DNA from: Pseudopyrenochaeta lycopersici | Taxonomy: Eukaryota; Ascomycota; Dothideomycetes; Pleosporales; Pseudopyrenochaetaceae | Direction of reading: 5' to 3' | NCBI GenBank assembly: GCA_003313425.1 | Contig: NHZP01000047.1 | Location: 310,001 to 374,000, forward strand | Length of the DNA stretch: 64,000 nucleotides | Program-made: the position numbers and the translations under genes | The notes under the pieces: generated by a model | Database searches by the model: none | What the model saw: only the letters and a program-made list of their open reading frames with translations | Told to the model about the DNA's origin: nothing | Shown: piece after piece, positions 23,956 to 35,776 of the stretch | How positions within the stretch are numbered: position 1 is the stretch's first letter | Layout of the letters: every line of letters starts with the position of its first letter

Positions 23956-26235
23956 ATGAAGATCTCCAACTCTGCAGTCCCGGTGTATACCATCAGCGGC
24001 AGCGAGGCACGTCCCTTGCCCGAATGGCTGATTCGGCGAAGAAAACGGTGCGCGTCCTGCACTTTTCCAAGACTGCTTGCATGAGCTAACGGTGCTGCAG
24101 GAGTTTGAAAAATGACCCCGAGTTTGCAAATCGCGTTGAGTTACTGCAAGACTTTGGCTTTGAAGAGGCCAGCCAGTGCGTCCGTATCAGCGAAGACGGC
24201 GACTGGGTCATGTCAACCGGCACATACAAGGTGCGATGCTTTGCGACAATCTACACCAAGTACCCTACTGACAGCCAGCCAGCCCCAGATACATGCACAT
24301 TACCTGCCCCACCTTTCCCTCTCCTTTGCGCGCCATACAAACAGCCTCAACCAGACCTTCCAACTGCTATCGAGCGACTACACCAAGAGCGTGCACCTGC
24401 AGTCCGACCGAGTAATCGAGTTTCACACTGCCGGAAATCTCCACTACATGAGTCGCATACCTCGTTATGGGAGAGATCTGATATACGACAGAAGATCTGC
24501 TGAATGTCTCATACCATCCGTTGGCGTCAATGCGGATGGACTCGGCGAGTGTTTCAGGCTGAACTTGGAGGTTGGGCGCTTTATGAGGAGCTACGAGATT
24601 GATGTAGGCGGAGACGATCTTGCGACAGCTGGCAGTGGATCGCTACAAGGTGGCATCGACGCTGGTGCTGTCAATACTGGTGCAATTGCCGAAGAGAGCC
24701 ACAATCTCCTTGGATTTGGAACATCATTAGGCACAGTCGAGTTCTGGGACTCACGATCAAGAAACAGAGTTGGGATACTATCGTCACCACAGAACGCATT
24801 CGAAGGACGGTCAGAAGTCACAGCGCTCACCTTCCCTCGGTCAGGACTAGAACTCGCCGTCGGAGACTCGAACGGACTCGTCCACCTTTACGACTTACGA
24901 TCACCAAAGCCACTTTTGAAGAAAGACCAGGGCTACGGCTTTCCCATCAAAAACATCATCTACCTAGACTCGAGCACTTCATCCCGCAACCAAACCGCCG
25001 AACCCAAGATTTTGACAGCCGACAAGCGCATCATAAAGATTTGGGATCCTCGAGACGGCGCGTCGTGGACCTCTGTGGAGCCCGCTGTCGACCTTAACCA
25101 CGTAGAATGGGTCAAAGACACCGGTATGCTTCTCACAGCCAACGAAGGAAAGCAACAGCATTCTTTCTTCATTCCCCAGCTCGGCCCTGCGCCAAAGTGG
25201 TGTGCATTCTTGGACAACATTGTCGAAGAAATGGCCGAAGACCCCAATGATCCCCATGCATTTGGCAAGGGCTCTGTAGGAGAAATCTATGACAATTTCA
25301 AATTCTTGACCATGCCGCAGCTCAAACAGTTGAACTTGGATCATCTGGTTGGCACAACGAGTTTGCTGAGACCGTATATGCACGGATACTTTGTAGCGCA
25401 AAAGCTCTACGAAGAGGCTCGATTGATCTCGAACCCTGATCTGTGGCAAGAACAGCGCGCTAAGAGCATAGCAGAGAAGATTAACAAAGAACGCGAGTCC
25501 AGAATTCGTGGCAACAAGAAAGTCTCGGTCAAGGTCAATCGCAAACTCGCCGAGAAAATGCTCGAAAAGGAGGAGGAGAGAGAACGAAGACGCGCTAAGC
25601 GAGTCCTCAAAAATGGCGGAGACGACGACATGTTGGACACCGACAAAGCGCCCGCAGTTGAAGAACCGAGCAAGTCGACGCAAGGTGTTCTCGCTGATCC
25701 TCGTTTTGCACGGCTGTTCGAGGATGAGGACTTTGAGGTTGATGAGCGGTCTCACGAGTTCCAAGCGCTCAATCCAAGTACAAAGATACCAAAGGGCCTC
25801 ACTGCTGCCGAGCAGGAAGACCTGGAGTCGAACAAGGCGTCATCAGATGAAGACTCTTCAGACGAAGATATGGACCAGCCCCGTCCCGCCAAGTCTAAGA
25901 AGCAGCCAACTGAAGACAAAAACCGCATTTCCTCGTCCAACTACCGGAAAGCGGGCCATAGAGACCAGCGAGGCCCTCAAATGGTTGTGTCTTCGTCAAA
26001 TACGAAAAAGACGGGTCCTTCACGGGACGTCACCTTTGGATCCAGGGTGTCGAAGCTCAAGGACAGGAAACCGACAAGTAGAGGCGGATCAACGACCGTG
26101 GTCGGTGAGCGCGAGATTACTTTTGCGCCGGAAAGGAAACAGAAGAAACGATCAGAGGAGGGCGGGCAACGCCATGATCGGAGAAAGCAAGGCGATAGGC
26201 GGAACGCGAGTAACAATGTGTTTAGGGGTCTTTAG
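23956..26235 (+). CDS. enp2: ribosome biogenesis protein Enp2/NOL10
   Basis: Enp2 is a nucleolar WD-repeat component of the small-subunit processome needed for 18S rRNA maturation. Exons 23956-24047, 24101-24230 and 24283-26235 join in frame to 724 residues, the normal size. The N-terminus (KISNSAVPVYTISG, then SLKNDPEFANRVELLQDF) is diagnostic, as is DWVMSTGTYKPQIHAHYLPHLSLS. WD-like blades continue through SDRVIEFHTAGNLHYMSRIPRYGRDLIYDRRSAE and LAVGDSNGLVHLYDLRSPKPL. The conserved NUC153-type block near residues 525-555 (LADPRFARLFEDEDFEVDERS) and a lysine/arginine-rich tail follow. Intron 1 has a GAGCTAAC branch site. The gene is divergent from med13. Confidence 0.95.
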
Positions 26236-26696
26236 ACAAAAGCTGGGTGGCGAGAGGAGGAAAATGGCATGATGAAGATGAATGATACCCTTTTCTTCAA
26301 CCTCATTTATCAAACTGCAGTCTGTGAACAAGAAATTCAACGCGTGCGTAACATCGTTGCAGCAGCTATTCAGACTAGGAGTCACTTTCGGAAATAAAAA
26401 TAGGGCTTCCAACTATAAGTAGAAATAAAAAGTATTCAAGTCAAAATTGCAGGTAATCTATTCCGAAGCCCTACTCGATAACCGAGAGGCGTCAAATGAA
26501 GCGCCATAATTCATGAAAATGTTCCGCTATAGGCTGGGAACTCACACCTATGTTGTGCTCTCGTCTAGATGCAAAGTCTTGTACGCCTTTACAGATTATG
26601 GGGGTGACGGTCACCGGTTCTTCTTGTCGTCGTCGACAATCTTCATCCCCTCCACCTCTTGTAGCAGTTATGTCCAAATGATTGTAGTTGCCATAT
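26236..26696. other. convergent intergenic region
   Basis: This holds the 3' flanks of enp2 (left) and cytochrome b5 (right). No further feature is seen. Confidence 0.5.
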
Positions 26697-27421
26697 TTAC
26701 TCCGCAGTCTGCTTGTTCAAGTAGGTGTAAGCAGCGAATGCGAGGGCACCGCCTAGGAGAATGATAGCGTAGAGGCCGACGCCTGCGGAGGCACCGTCAG
26801 TCGTGGTGGCAGTTGCGCCCGCTTGCGAATAGCTCTTGGGCTTTGGATCGCCCTCCTATCAACTCGTCAGCATATTTGCCTACAGCGCTTGCCGAATGTT
26901 TTTGCCCGCCCCGGTTGTGGTAGCGGAAGTGTTCCGAGATATCTCCTAGCTCCTCGGCAACATATGACAGGCACCCCCAAAAATGAGGGGAGCTCTGTCA
27001 AGCCGGGTTGCGTGCTGGGAATTGTATCAAAAATTGTAAGAGGGATTGTAGTACCTGTCGCTTCAAGGTTCCAACGAGCAGACCCTCGAGAATCTCGCGA
27101 GCCTCGTCTGAGTGGCCTACATCCTCAAAGGCTTCCGTCGAGTCCTGGCCACCAACGTCAAGGAGAACTTCCTCACCCCCTCTGTCAATATGTATCAGCG
27201 AATGAAACAATGTATTCGCACTGCAAAAAGCGGGGTGTTTTCGGAAGCTTCGGGTTGAAGAAGCCAGGGTATTTATATGTCTTGGAGAAAAAAGGAGCAA
27301 CGTACGGGTGCTCGTCGACGAAGCTCGACGCGTTGTAGACCTTATCGTGGACAACAATGTACAGGTCCTTCTTGGTGCTGTGCTCCGAGACGTCGGAGTA
27401 GGTGAATTCCTTGTCGGCCAT
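26697..27421 (-). CDS. cyb5: cytochrome b5, tail-anchored
   Basis: This ER haem protein passes electrons to desaturases, hydroxylases and P450s. Exons 27421-27306, 27181-27055 and 26855-26697 join in frame to 133 residues. The haem-binding core reads [35 protein letters not shown]. The two axial ligands are His38 (in HPGG, split by intron 1) and His62, with the 24-residue spacing of the family. A Pro/Ser/Thr linker leads to a C-terminal membrane helix ([20 protein letters not shown]) and a short polar tail, which fits tail-anchored insertion. Intron 1 (124 nt) and intron 2 (199 nt) are longer than neighbours' introns. All key residues are present. Confidence 0.95.
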
Positions 27422-28108
27422 TGCGAGTAGCGTGTAGGTAAAGTCGAAAATCGATCGGAGGCGAGTACGGGGTAATCGAGCTTTCTTCTGGCTGACGCAG
27501 ATGTAAGGGCGTAGGAAGCAGCGATGCTGACAGGAAGACGAGGAAGGAAGGTGAGGTGCTGAGGTGAGGTGGTAAGAAGAGTGGCCGTGGATAAGAATTC
27601 GTGGTCGTAGCGGGATTAGCTTTCCTCGGTTTTAGCTGCTATACGGTAGGAACGGTTGTGGAGGTCAACAAATTGCGACCCGCCGATTGGGCAGGTTGCT
27701 CCTGCCTCACCGAGCCTTTTCCGATGGCGCATCCCCTCGGCCACCGGAACGGGCAAGAAGACCCTGTCGCTCTTGATCTGCGGGGCTGCTATAGACTCCA
27801 CATGGCGGGGAGTGTTTGAGCAGTGAATTCCGCGTGCGCGCCTTCGGCTAACCTGTGAGTGTTTCGATTGTTGATACTCGGAAAGCACCCTGTCACGGCA
27901 TATCTGAAAGGCAAGTGGATTTGGATCAAGCAAAGGATCGACAGCAATAGGCCTGGATCAAGACTGAGAAATCACTATCTATCGTAAATTGCAGGAGGGG
28001 ACGGGTTCTTCTTGACCTCAAATTATATCACTTGCTATGCTAAGAATATTGGTGCCATTTTGGGAATACTCCACGAAGATTAGAAGAAGCCATCCTAATG
28101 TTTAATTA
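27422..28108. other. intergenic
   Basis: This is the promoter and leader of cytochrome b5 and the 3' flank of the next minus-strand gene. No gene is seen. Confidence 0.45.
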
Positions 28109-29851
28109 TCAAGAACTCAGAACCTTGACTCGCATCCACTCACTGGTCCCAACACCGAGGTTAAGCCCGTTAAGCGCCCACCACCTTCTCACGCCATCGC
28201 CTCTATCTCCCCCTACACCGTCCTCCAGCGCCTCCTCAATGTCACAAGTCTTATACTCGACTCTGAGGCTGCTGCGTTTCCACCACTCCAGGACATGCGC
28301 ATGGCCCATCTTTGTTGGGCCTACAAGAACTTGATTATCGAACAGCATCTTTTCGCCGCGTAGTTTGCGCCAGTAATCTAGAATATGCGTATGGCCGTGG
28401 GTAGAGGCGATCTTGGCAATGGTGTCTTCGTGTGAGAATGGAATCGCAGACTCAACCCAGAAGTGGATCGCAGGGAGACAACCAGACTGCGTCGCGTACG
28501 TGATCGATTTCCCGACTTTGAGCTTCAGGAGGTCTCGGTTTGCTTTAGTCATGTCTTTTTCTTCACTGGAAGTGTGAGTTGTCGGGGGTGCTGTACGATA
28601 GCGGCTGTGCTCCTTCCACCACTTGAGAACTTGGATATGACCTTGTGAACTAGCTTGTTCGAGGGCTGACTCAGTATACTTGAGTGGGAGACCAGATTCA
28701 TACCACCAATCTAGGGCTTGCACTGAATTTGTACGACTTGCATTGTCGATAGCTTCGGCAGAGTATTCTTTAGTAAGAAATGTGGGCGATGTTCTCCAGT
28801 ACTCTAGAATCTCCGTCTTGCCGAAAACAGAAGCCTTGTGAGGTAGGAATGCGTGCCCAAAAGTTCCCCAGAATAGCTCCTTGTGGTGGTTCTCCAGATG
28901 GACTAGTACAGGTACCAGGGCGAAACGCATAATAAGCTCGATAGAAAGACGCGAAATTCGAGTGGGAGTTTCGACGTCGAACAGCTTCTTAATCTCCGAG
29001 TATGGATATGTCAGCAATGCCCACTCTAGCTTCTGCATCTGCGTCTTGGGTCCTTCCTCGCTGGCGGCTTGTCGCCACTCTGAGGGCACGGGCAAGTTGG
29101 TGTGCACGTTCAGCGTTGCAGCCAGCTCCCAGTCCTGGGTGAACTCCAAAATTATAGACCACAGCTCTGGTGGAAGGCGAGCGCCTTTAGATCTAGTCGG
29201 TTTCAATGTCGGCAAGTGGGCAATGGGTAGAGCAATGGTGCGATCACCGACGGCCATAAGATCGACCTGTGTTTGTATCGACTCGTTGAAGGCCTTGTGT
29301 CCCTCCCATGGCTGATACTTGCGTCCAGCTTGATCAAAAGACCACAAAAAGGGAGGCAAGACGCGAATCCAGTTCCACTTGCGCCGGATCTTGCTAATCT
29401 GCTTTCTCGATATTGGATTCTCCCACATGAGCGTGGACATGGCCGGTATAAGCATGATTCTCTTGGAGACATCCCAACTCCGTAATATTTGGAGGTGCAT
29501 GTTGGTGGTAAAGCCGTGCAGCATGCGGGCAACGTTTTCGGCATCGAGGGGGGCGAGCACGAGCAAGTCAGCCCACGAACAGTACTCGGCGACTTTTGTT
29601 TCTAGATAATCGGCATGTTGCCAGACAGGCGCCGTGCTACTCTCGAGGGCATAGGTGTGCCAGACAGGCTCGAGGGTTGGAGGAACGGTGGCGTGAGCAG
29701 ACTTGGGAAAGTCATTGCACGCAATCACCTTCAACGAGACATGGTGGAGGCGATGCAGGCGCGTAACAACTGAGCAGCCAAAGCGGAAGGCAGAGGGGTC
29801 AGTCAGGGCGACGAGGATATTGAGCGAGCGTTCGGCTCTTTGCGAGGGCAT
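28109..29851 (-). CDS. flavoprotein (PPCDC/Hal3-like) domain fused to F-box-like and ankyrin-like repeats
   Basis: A single exon encodes 580 residues. Residues 9-170 resemble the homo-oligomeric flavin-containing Cys decarboxylase family (PPC decarboxylase, Hal3/Sis2): NILVALTDPSAF, WADLLVLAPLDAENVARM, and IPAMSTLMWENP. Three features needed by PPC decarboxylase are altered: the position of the catalytic His before the WAD motif is Val88, the Asn of PAMNxxMW is Ser139, and no Cys occurs in the loop after LPP (166-190). The flavin fold may persist without decarboxylation. Residues 225-240 (LPPELWSIILEF) look like a short F-box. From about 335 to the end run degenerate ankyrin-like units with GHxxVLxWW ends (HIQVLKWWKEH, HTHILDYWRK, HAHVLEWWKR). 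A flavin-dependent or regulatory adaptor is inference. Confidence 0.8.
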   Translation of the reverse strand: MPSQRAERSLNILVALTDPSAFRFGCSVVTRLHRLHHVSLKVIACNDFPKSAHATVPPTLEPVWHTYALESSTAPVWQHADYLETKVAEYCSWADLLVLAPLDAENVARMLHGFTTNMHLQILRSWDVSKRIMLIPAMSTLMWENPISRKQISKIRRKWNWIRVLPPFLWSFDQAGRKYQPWEGHKAFNESIQTQVDLMAVGDRTIALPIAHLPTLKPTRSKGARLPPELWSIILEFTQDWELAATLNVHTNLPVPSEWRQAASEEGPKTQMQKLEWALLTYPYSEIKKLFDVETPTRISRLSIELIMRFALVPVLVHLENHHKELFWGTFGHAFLPHKASVFGKTEILEYWRTSPTFLTKEYSAEAIDNASRTNSVQALDWWYESGLPLKYTESALEQASSQGHIQVLKWWKEHSRYRTAPPTTHTSSEEKDMTKANRDLLKLKVGKSITYATQSGCLPAIHFWVESAIPFSHEDTIAKIASTHGHTHILDYWRKLRGEKMLFDNQVLVGPTKMGHAHVLEWWKRSSLRVEYKTCDIEEALEDGVGGDRGDGVRRWWALNGLNLGVGTSEWMRVKVLSS

Positions 29852-31207
29852 GAGGGCGTGCGATGAGATGTTGGGGTGTCGGAGGATTGCGATTAGGATT
29901 TCAAAAGACTATGTTGTGTTGGACCGCGATTGGCCGCCGCCCCGCATTCCCTTCACATGGATCTTATCTGAGGTGACAGTTGGGCATATTTACAGGAAGA
30001 AGCGAGCCCAAAAGGCAGTGGAAGATATGAAACGAAGTGAGGTATTCAGCGACACTTAAGGGACAGGGCGGTTCAGCGCTGGGAAAGCATGTGCGGCTCT
30101 TGTCCTGTCTGACGACTATACCGGGCTTGGCGTTTATTCCCAGCGGGTGGTCGAGTCACGCGTCCACGCCAAGGACGGCGCAAAACCGGTTCGACGGCCC
30201 CGCATATTTCACGTGACACTCAACTGGGGGACATTGGCACCTGCCCCGTCAGTTTGAATGCAGAGTCGCTATGGTAGACGGCATCTTGACGCAGCCTAGA
30301 CATGTTTAAAACTTTCCGAGAGCGACCAGCCCGTTGTGGCGCTGTCGTTGCGCGGTGGTGAGGGATGTGACATGATGGCGCGCCGCGACCCACCCTGCAT
30401 TTCATCGCCCATAAGACGATTCCCATTCTGCAGCAGCCACTTCAGGGCATAATTCGGCCGATGACGTATGGTCAAGACCGCGATTTTGAGCCGAATCCCA
30501 TGCACCTTTTCAACATCTGCATCACAATCAGCCCCACCTCGCGCGCATCCCACTCGGCTCAGTTTGAGCCAAAACTTTTTTCACGCGTGGTTCTGAGTTT
30601 CGCGTCCGCTATTCTAATAGTGGTCTAAATCGCCGATCCAGTGCGTTCTTAGTCGCCATCGCCCTGCGATCGACAACAGTGTGCACATCAAGCCACCCAC
30701 GGCCGGGCTGCATCTTCGATCCCTTAATGCTGGTCATCCATCCTGCTGCACGGCTAGTCTTCCCAGCCCGTTTGCCGCTAAGGTGCATCCACTCAGTGCG
30801 TCCGTGTCTCTGGCCTCGAAATATGCTTTGCACTTGACCTCCTCGCCCCGCCTCACCACGTTACAAGCAGCACTGCTGCCCTCTCTTTGCGGCTGCCAGG
30901 CCAGCAACACATCTCTCCCCGCCGCGACCACAGAGACGCCTATTAGGGTCCCTCTACACACCCACCTTCTAGGTCCCTGCATATCGCCAAGCCCGTTTCG
31001 TGCGTCCACAACTTCCGTCCAGATTCAAAGTCGTACCGAGTGCCTTTCAGCGTTTATGGACACTTGAAGAGGAGAAGGCGACTGTGTGGGCATATCGAGA
31101 CTTGGGGACGTATTCTGTCAAGATACAGCATTTAACTCCACCCTACGTCCTCACGTATTCGCATTCTTGTTGCGATTATCGCGGCAAAAGGCAACTGCGG
31201 CGCATCC
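29852..31207. promoter_or_regulatory. divergent intergenic region upstream of the phytochrome
   Basis: About 1.36 kb separate the flavoprotein fusion (minus) from the phytochrome (plus). Several short frames exist but none has a domain or codon pattern of a gene. It probably carries a long regulated leader for the photoreceptor. Confidence 0.45.
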
Positions 31208-34200
31208 ATGTCTCAATTACCGCCGCAAGAGCCAGACCCTGAAGCCCCTGCGCAGCATGATGGCTGCATTACTTTCACACAGGTGTCTCCTATTCCAGAA
31301 GAGCCTTGCTCGCCCCTCACAAATGATCAAGCGCAAACCGGTACTGCTGCACCGCCATCCCACCCAGGGCCCATATCTTTCTCCGCCCAATCATTAGGCT
31401 CACCCAGCCCATCCATGACTGACCGAGTGTTTCCTATCCGCAGCGTCGTCAAAGTGGACCCTACCCCGACTCCGAAGCAGTCAGTACAAGGCGACTATTT
31501 CCACCCTCATACACGAACGAACAATCCGCGCACATCCACCGATGCCCGCCGGGCCTCACAAGGCTCAACAGCATCACACTCGTCACAAGCATCCCATCAC
31601 CATCGGCACAGTGTATCTGCTGCCTCACGGCCTGATCCACCTCCAGAGGCTCGACGACCACCGACCAAACCAGCCACAAAAAGTGCGGCCGCGAGGATCA
31701 CTACACCCCAACTGTCTTCGGAGCTTTTCAGTGATCTGGCGTCGACAAGATCAGCAGATAGTACGCTTGAGGATAGCCGGTCGCCCTCGTTGAAAGCAGA
31801 TCGTCCGCCATCGATTGGGGCTGCTTCTGGAAAAAGCGGGATAAGCAGCCTGGATATGGGCGCCCTGGTCACGCACCGGTTCAAACATATTACGACCGAT
31901 GGAGGCCATATGGTAATAACCGGACGAGATGGAGATACGCTACAGCGCTGCGAAGATGAACCAATCCATCTTCCTGGCGCTGTACAGGGGTTCGGGCTTC
32001 TAGTGGCGCTGCAAGATGACCCAGGAGGAAGTGGTGGCCTCCTTGTGCGTGTCGTGAGCGAGAACTCCAAGAGGATCATTGGGCGTTCTCCAGGAGAACT
32101 CTTTGCCCTGGATAGCTTCACAGATATATTAACAGAAGAACAAGCCGACAATCTTTTGGACCATATTGATTTTATTAAAGACGAAGATTCCGATATCACA
32201 GCCAATGGACCCGAGGTCTTCACAATGTCTATCAAGGTATTAGGCTATTCACGAACGCGAAAGCTGTGGTGTGCTATACACATAAACGATGCCAACCCTG
32301 GGCTTATAATCTGCGAGTTTGAGCTGGAGGATGACCCCCACTACCCACTAGTACCTCTCAGCGACAACACACCCGAACTGCCAGAAGATACCCTGGCAAG
32401 CAACCCAACAGCAGAAGAACTACTAGAGAGCACTGAGATAAAAAGCAAGCCTTTGAGGGTTTTACGGAGCGCACGTAAACGCAAGGGAGAGGCTGCTGCA
32501 ATGGAAGTCTTCAACATCATGTCTCAGGTGCAAGAACAGCTTGCTGCAGCACCGACATTGGAGCAATTCCTGAAGGTGTTGGTTGGCGTCATTAAGGAGT
32601 TGACAGGCTTCCATCGCGTAATGATCTATCAATTTGATCAGTTCTTTAATGGCCGAGTTGTTACTGAGCTTGTGGACCCTCGAGCGACGAAGGACCTCTA
32701 CAAAGGCCTAAATTTTCCTGCGTCGGATATCCCGAAGCAAGCCAGAGATCTGTATAAGCTTAATAAGGTTCGCATGCTCTACGATCGCGACCAGGAAACG
32801 GCCCGGCTCGTCTGCCGTACTATCGCAGACTTGGAGCATCCTCTCGATCTGACTCATTCTTATCTCCGCGCAATGTCCCCAATACATCTTAAATACCTAG
32901 CCAATATGGCTGTGAGGTCCTCTATGTCGATTTCCATCAACGCTTTCAATGACCTTTGGGGCCTAGTCGCATGTCATTCGTACGGGCCTCGAGGCATGCG
33001 GGTGTCTTTTCCTATTCGAAAGATGTGTCGTATGGTTGGTGACTCAGCATCAAGGAATATTGAAAGACTATCCTATGCCTCTCGACTTCAAGCTCGGAAG
33101 CTCATCAACACCGTGCCCACCCAACATAACCCGTCTGGTTACATTATCGCCTCCTCAGACGACCTATTAGACCTCTTTCATGCAGACTTTGGTATTTTAT
33201 CAATCAGAGATGAAACAAAAATTCTAGGTCAACTGGACAACTCGCAAGAGGCTTTGGCGATGTTGGAGTATTTACGGATGAGGAGGATACAGTCAGTAAT
33301 GACTTCAATGGACATTGTTCAAGACTTCCCAGATTTACGGTACTCGCCTGGATTCCATGTTGTCGCTGGAATGCTAATCGTACCGTTGTCTGTTGATGGC
33401 GAAGACTTCATTGTTTTCTTCCGGAAAGGTCAGATGAAAGAAGTCAAATGGGCCGGAAACCCGTACGAGAAGTTTGTCAAGGAAGGGACAGAAGGATACT
33501 TGGAACCGCGAAAAAGCTTTAAAACCTGGTCCGAGACCGTGATTGGAAAATGCCGTGATTGGACAGAAGAAGAAGTCGAGACTGCTTCCGTGTTGTGCCT
33601 GGTGTATGGAAAATTCATTGAAGTATGGAGACAGAAAGAAGCTGCCCTCCAGAGTAGCCAATTAACACGACTACTACTCGCAAATTCGGCGCACGAGGTT
33701 CGCACACCGCTGAATGCAATTATCAACTACCTAGAGATTGCGTTGGAAGGTTCCTTGGATTCGGAAACGAGGGAGAACTTAGCCAGGTCTCATTCAGCCT
33801 CGAAGTCACTCATCTACGTTATAAATGACCTCTTAGATCTGACAAAGACGGAGGAAGGTGAGTCATTGATCAAGGGCGAATCTTTCGACCTAATGGCAAC
33901 CATCAAAGAAGCTACAGACATGTTTCAAAATGACGCCAAACGTAAGAACATTGGATACGAGGTCATTGAACATCCTGGTCTGCCGAAAAACTGTATAGGG
34001 GATCAACGACGCGTGCGACAAGCCGTCTCGAATATTACGGCTAATGCCATTCAGAACACGAGCCAAGGGAGCATTATAGTTGAAATATACGTTGCGGCGC
34101 GCCCAGAGAAAGATCGCATAGAGGTGGAAGTAGCCGTTTCGGACACAGGTGTTGGTATGAGCCCAAAGAAACTTGACCAATTGTTCTATGATCTCGAGCA

Positions 34201-35776
34201 GGTTCAATCAGAGCCTATCTCCATGCTTGAGGACGCCCTTGTGCCAGATCCAAAACAGGTTGCGGAGCAAAATGATAAAGCCGCCTTAGGCCTAGGCCTA
34301 GCTGTGGTTGCACGAATCATTAGGAATATGAACGGACAGTTGAGGCTTCGATCAGAAGAGGGTAAAGGCACAAGATTTGTGGTTCGATTCCCATTCGAAC
34401 TTCCAGATTCCGAGACCGAAGTTTCATCAATTACAGACGCAGTATCAGAAAACATGGCTTCTCAACCTGATCATGCTTTACATGACCATGCTGGTGGAGA
34501 ACGTACTTTGATTGCGCCAACTCTATCGCGTAACGCTTCCGATACTGACAAGAACGCTGCCTCCAGCATCGCAAGGAGATCAAGTGCGGAAAGCTTGAAG
34601 AGCAAGACGAGCCTCCGAAGTTTTAAGAGTGGATCCAGTCAGCGAAGCGATGTGGATAGGCTTATTGATGCTATTCAAGAGCCACATATGGTCGGCAGAA
34701 AAAGTGCAGACAACCGTAGTCCGAGTGCGCGCTCCTTAAGGCCTACGTTAACGAAACGCAACAGCTTAGATCCTGGCGATTCCATCCGAACGAGGTCTCG
34801 AAGCCTTGAAGCAGCGGATGTGCGAGCCAGCGCTCCACCTCACCAGAGGAGTATGGGCACCTCAGTTCCTGGTCAAGAGAATATTTTCTTCTCAGGGGCT
34901 CCTTTGAAGGCAGTTAGAGTGGCCGACGATGCTGGATCACCGATCGACCCTCGCCCACATGGTGGAAGTATTCTAGGAGAAGTCTGCGACGAGCCTGCAC
35001 AACTTACTCCAAAGTCCGAGAATCCGTCATCCGAGCACATGCGAGTTCTTGTTGCTGAAGATGACCCGGTTAATAGTCGGATCGTCAAGAAGAGGCTGGA
35101 GAGGCTTGGGCACGAGGTCTATCTGACTGTCAATGGTGAGGATTGTGCATCTGCATTCGGCGATAAACCACGAGACTTTGACATTGTCTTGATGGATATG
35201 CAGGTAAGCAACAAATCCATGATGCCCATGCTCCGTTACTAATGGTCACCTCAGATGCCAATCGTGGACGGCCTCACTTCGACTAAGATGATTCGATCAT
35301 TTGAAAAGACACATGCGGACATTTACTCTACTCGAGCAGCGCTCTGCGGTCGGATTCCTATCATTGCAGTCTCCGCCTCTTTAGTTGAACGAGACCGCCA
35401 GCGATATATTGATGCTGGGTTTGATGCGTGGATTCTGAAGCCTATCTCCTTCGACAGGCTAAATCAGCTGATGGCGGCTGTTGTCAATACCAACACTCGA
35501 GTGGAATGTCTTTACCAGCCAGGGGCTTGGGAAAGAGGCGGCTGGTTCCACACCGGATTTAAGCGCGCAGATGACGTTTCCACAAAGCCATCTGGTGAGC
35601 CACCAGTGTCTAACGTCGCCGAGGTGACGTCGGAGACTACATGCTCGGATAGCCCAACGGCAGAAGAGGGACGCAACGAAGAGGATACATTGGAAAACCA
35701 GCAGCCTTTGCAAACTCAAGACAAGGAGGAGGAGAAGGCACAAGATGAAGAAAGTAGTGAACAGACCCCCACTTGA
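31208..35776 (+). CDS. fphA: fungal phytochrome, hybrid histidine kinase
   Basis: This red/far-red photoreceptor signals through an internal phosphorelay and affects sexual/asexual development and stress. Exons 31208-35203 and 35255-35776 join in phase 0 to 1505 residues. After a Ser/Pro-rich extension of about 220 residues come a PAS-like domain with the candidate bilin-attachment Cys248 (RCEDEPIHLPGAVQGFG), a GAF domain (FNGRVVTELVDP, PASDIPKQARDLY, SPIHLKYLANM), a PHY domain with its PRxSF tongue motif (EPRKSFKTW), a HisKA domain with phosphoacceptor His829 (SAHEVRTPLNAI), an HATPase with VSDTGVGMS and ALGLGLAVV, and a receiver domain with AEDDPVNSRIV and phosphoacceptor Asp1330 (VLMDMQMP). 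The only intron lies directly after the Asp1330 motif. All key residues are intact. Confidence 0.96.

Noticed and set aside
30681..31067. 128-codon frame upstream of the phytochrome
   Set aside because: Low-complexity Ser/Thr/Pro composition typical of a C-rich leader; no splice link to the phytochrome was found.
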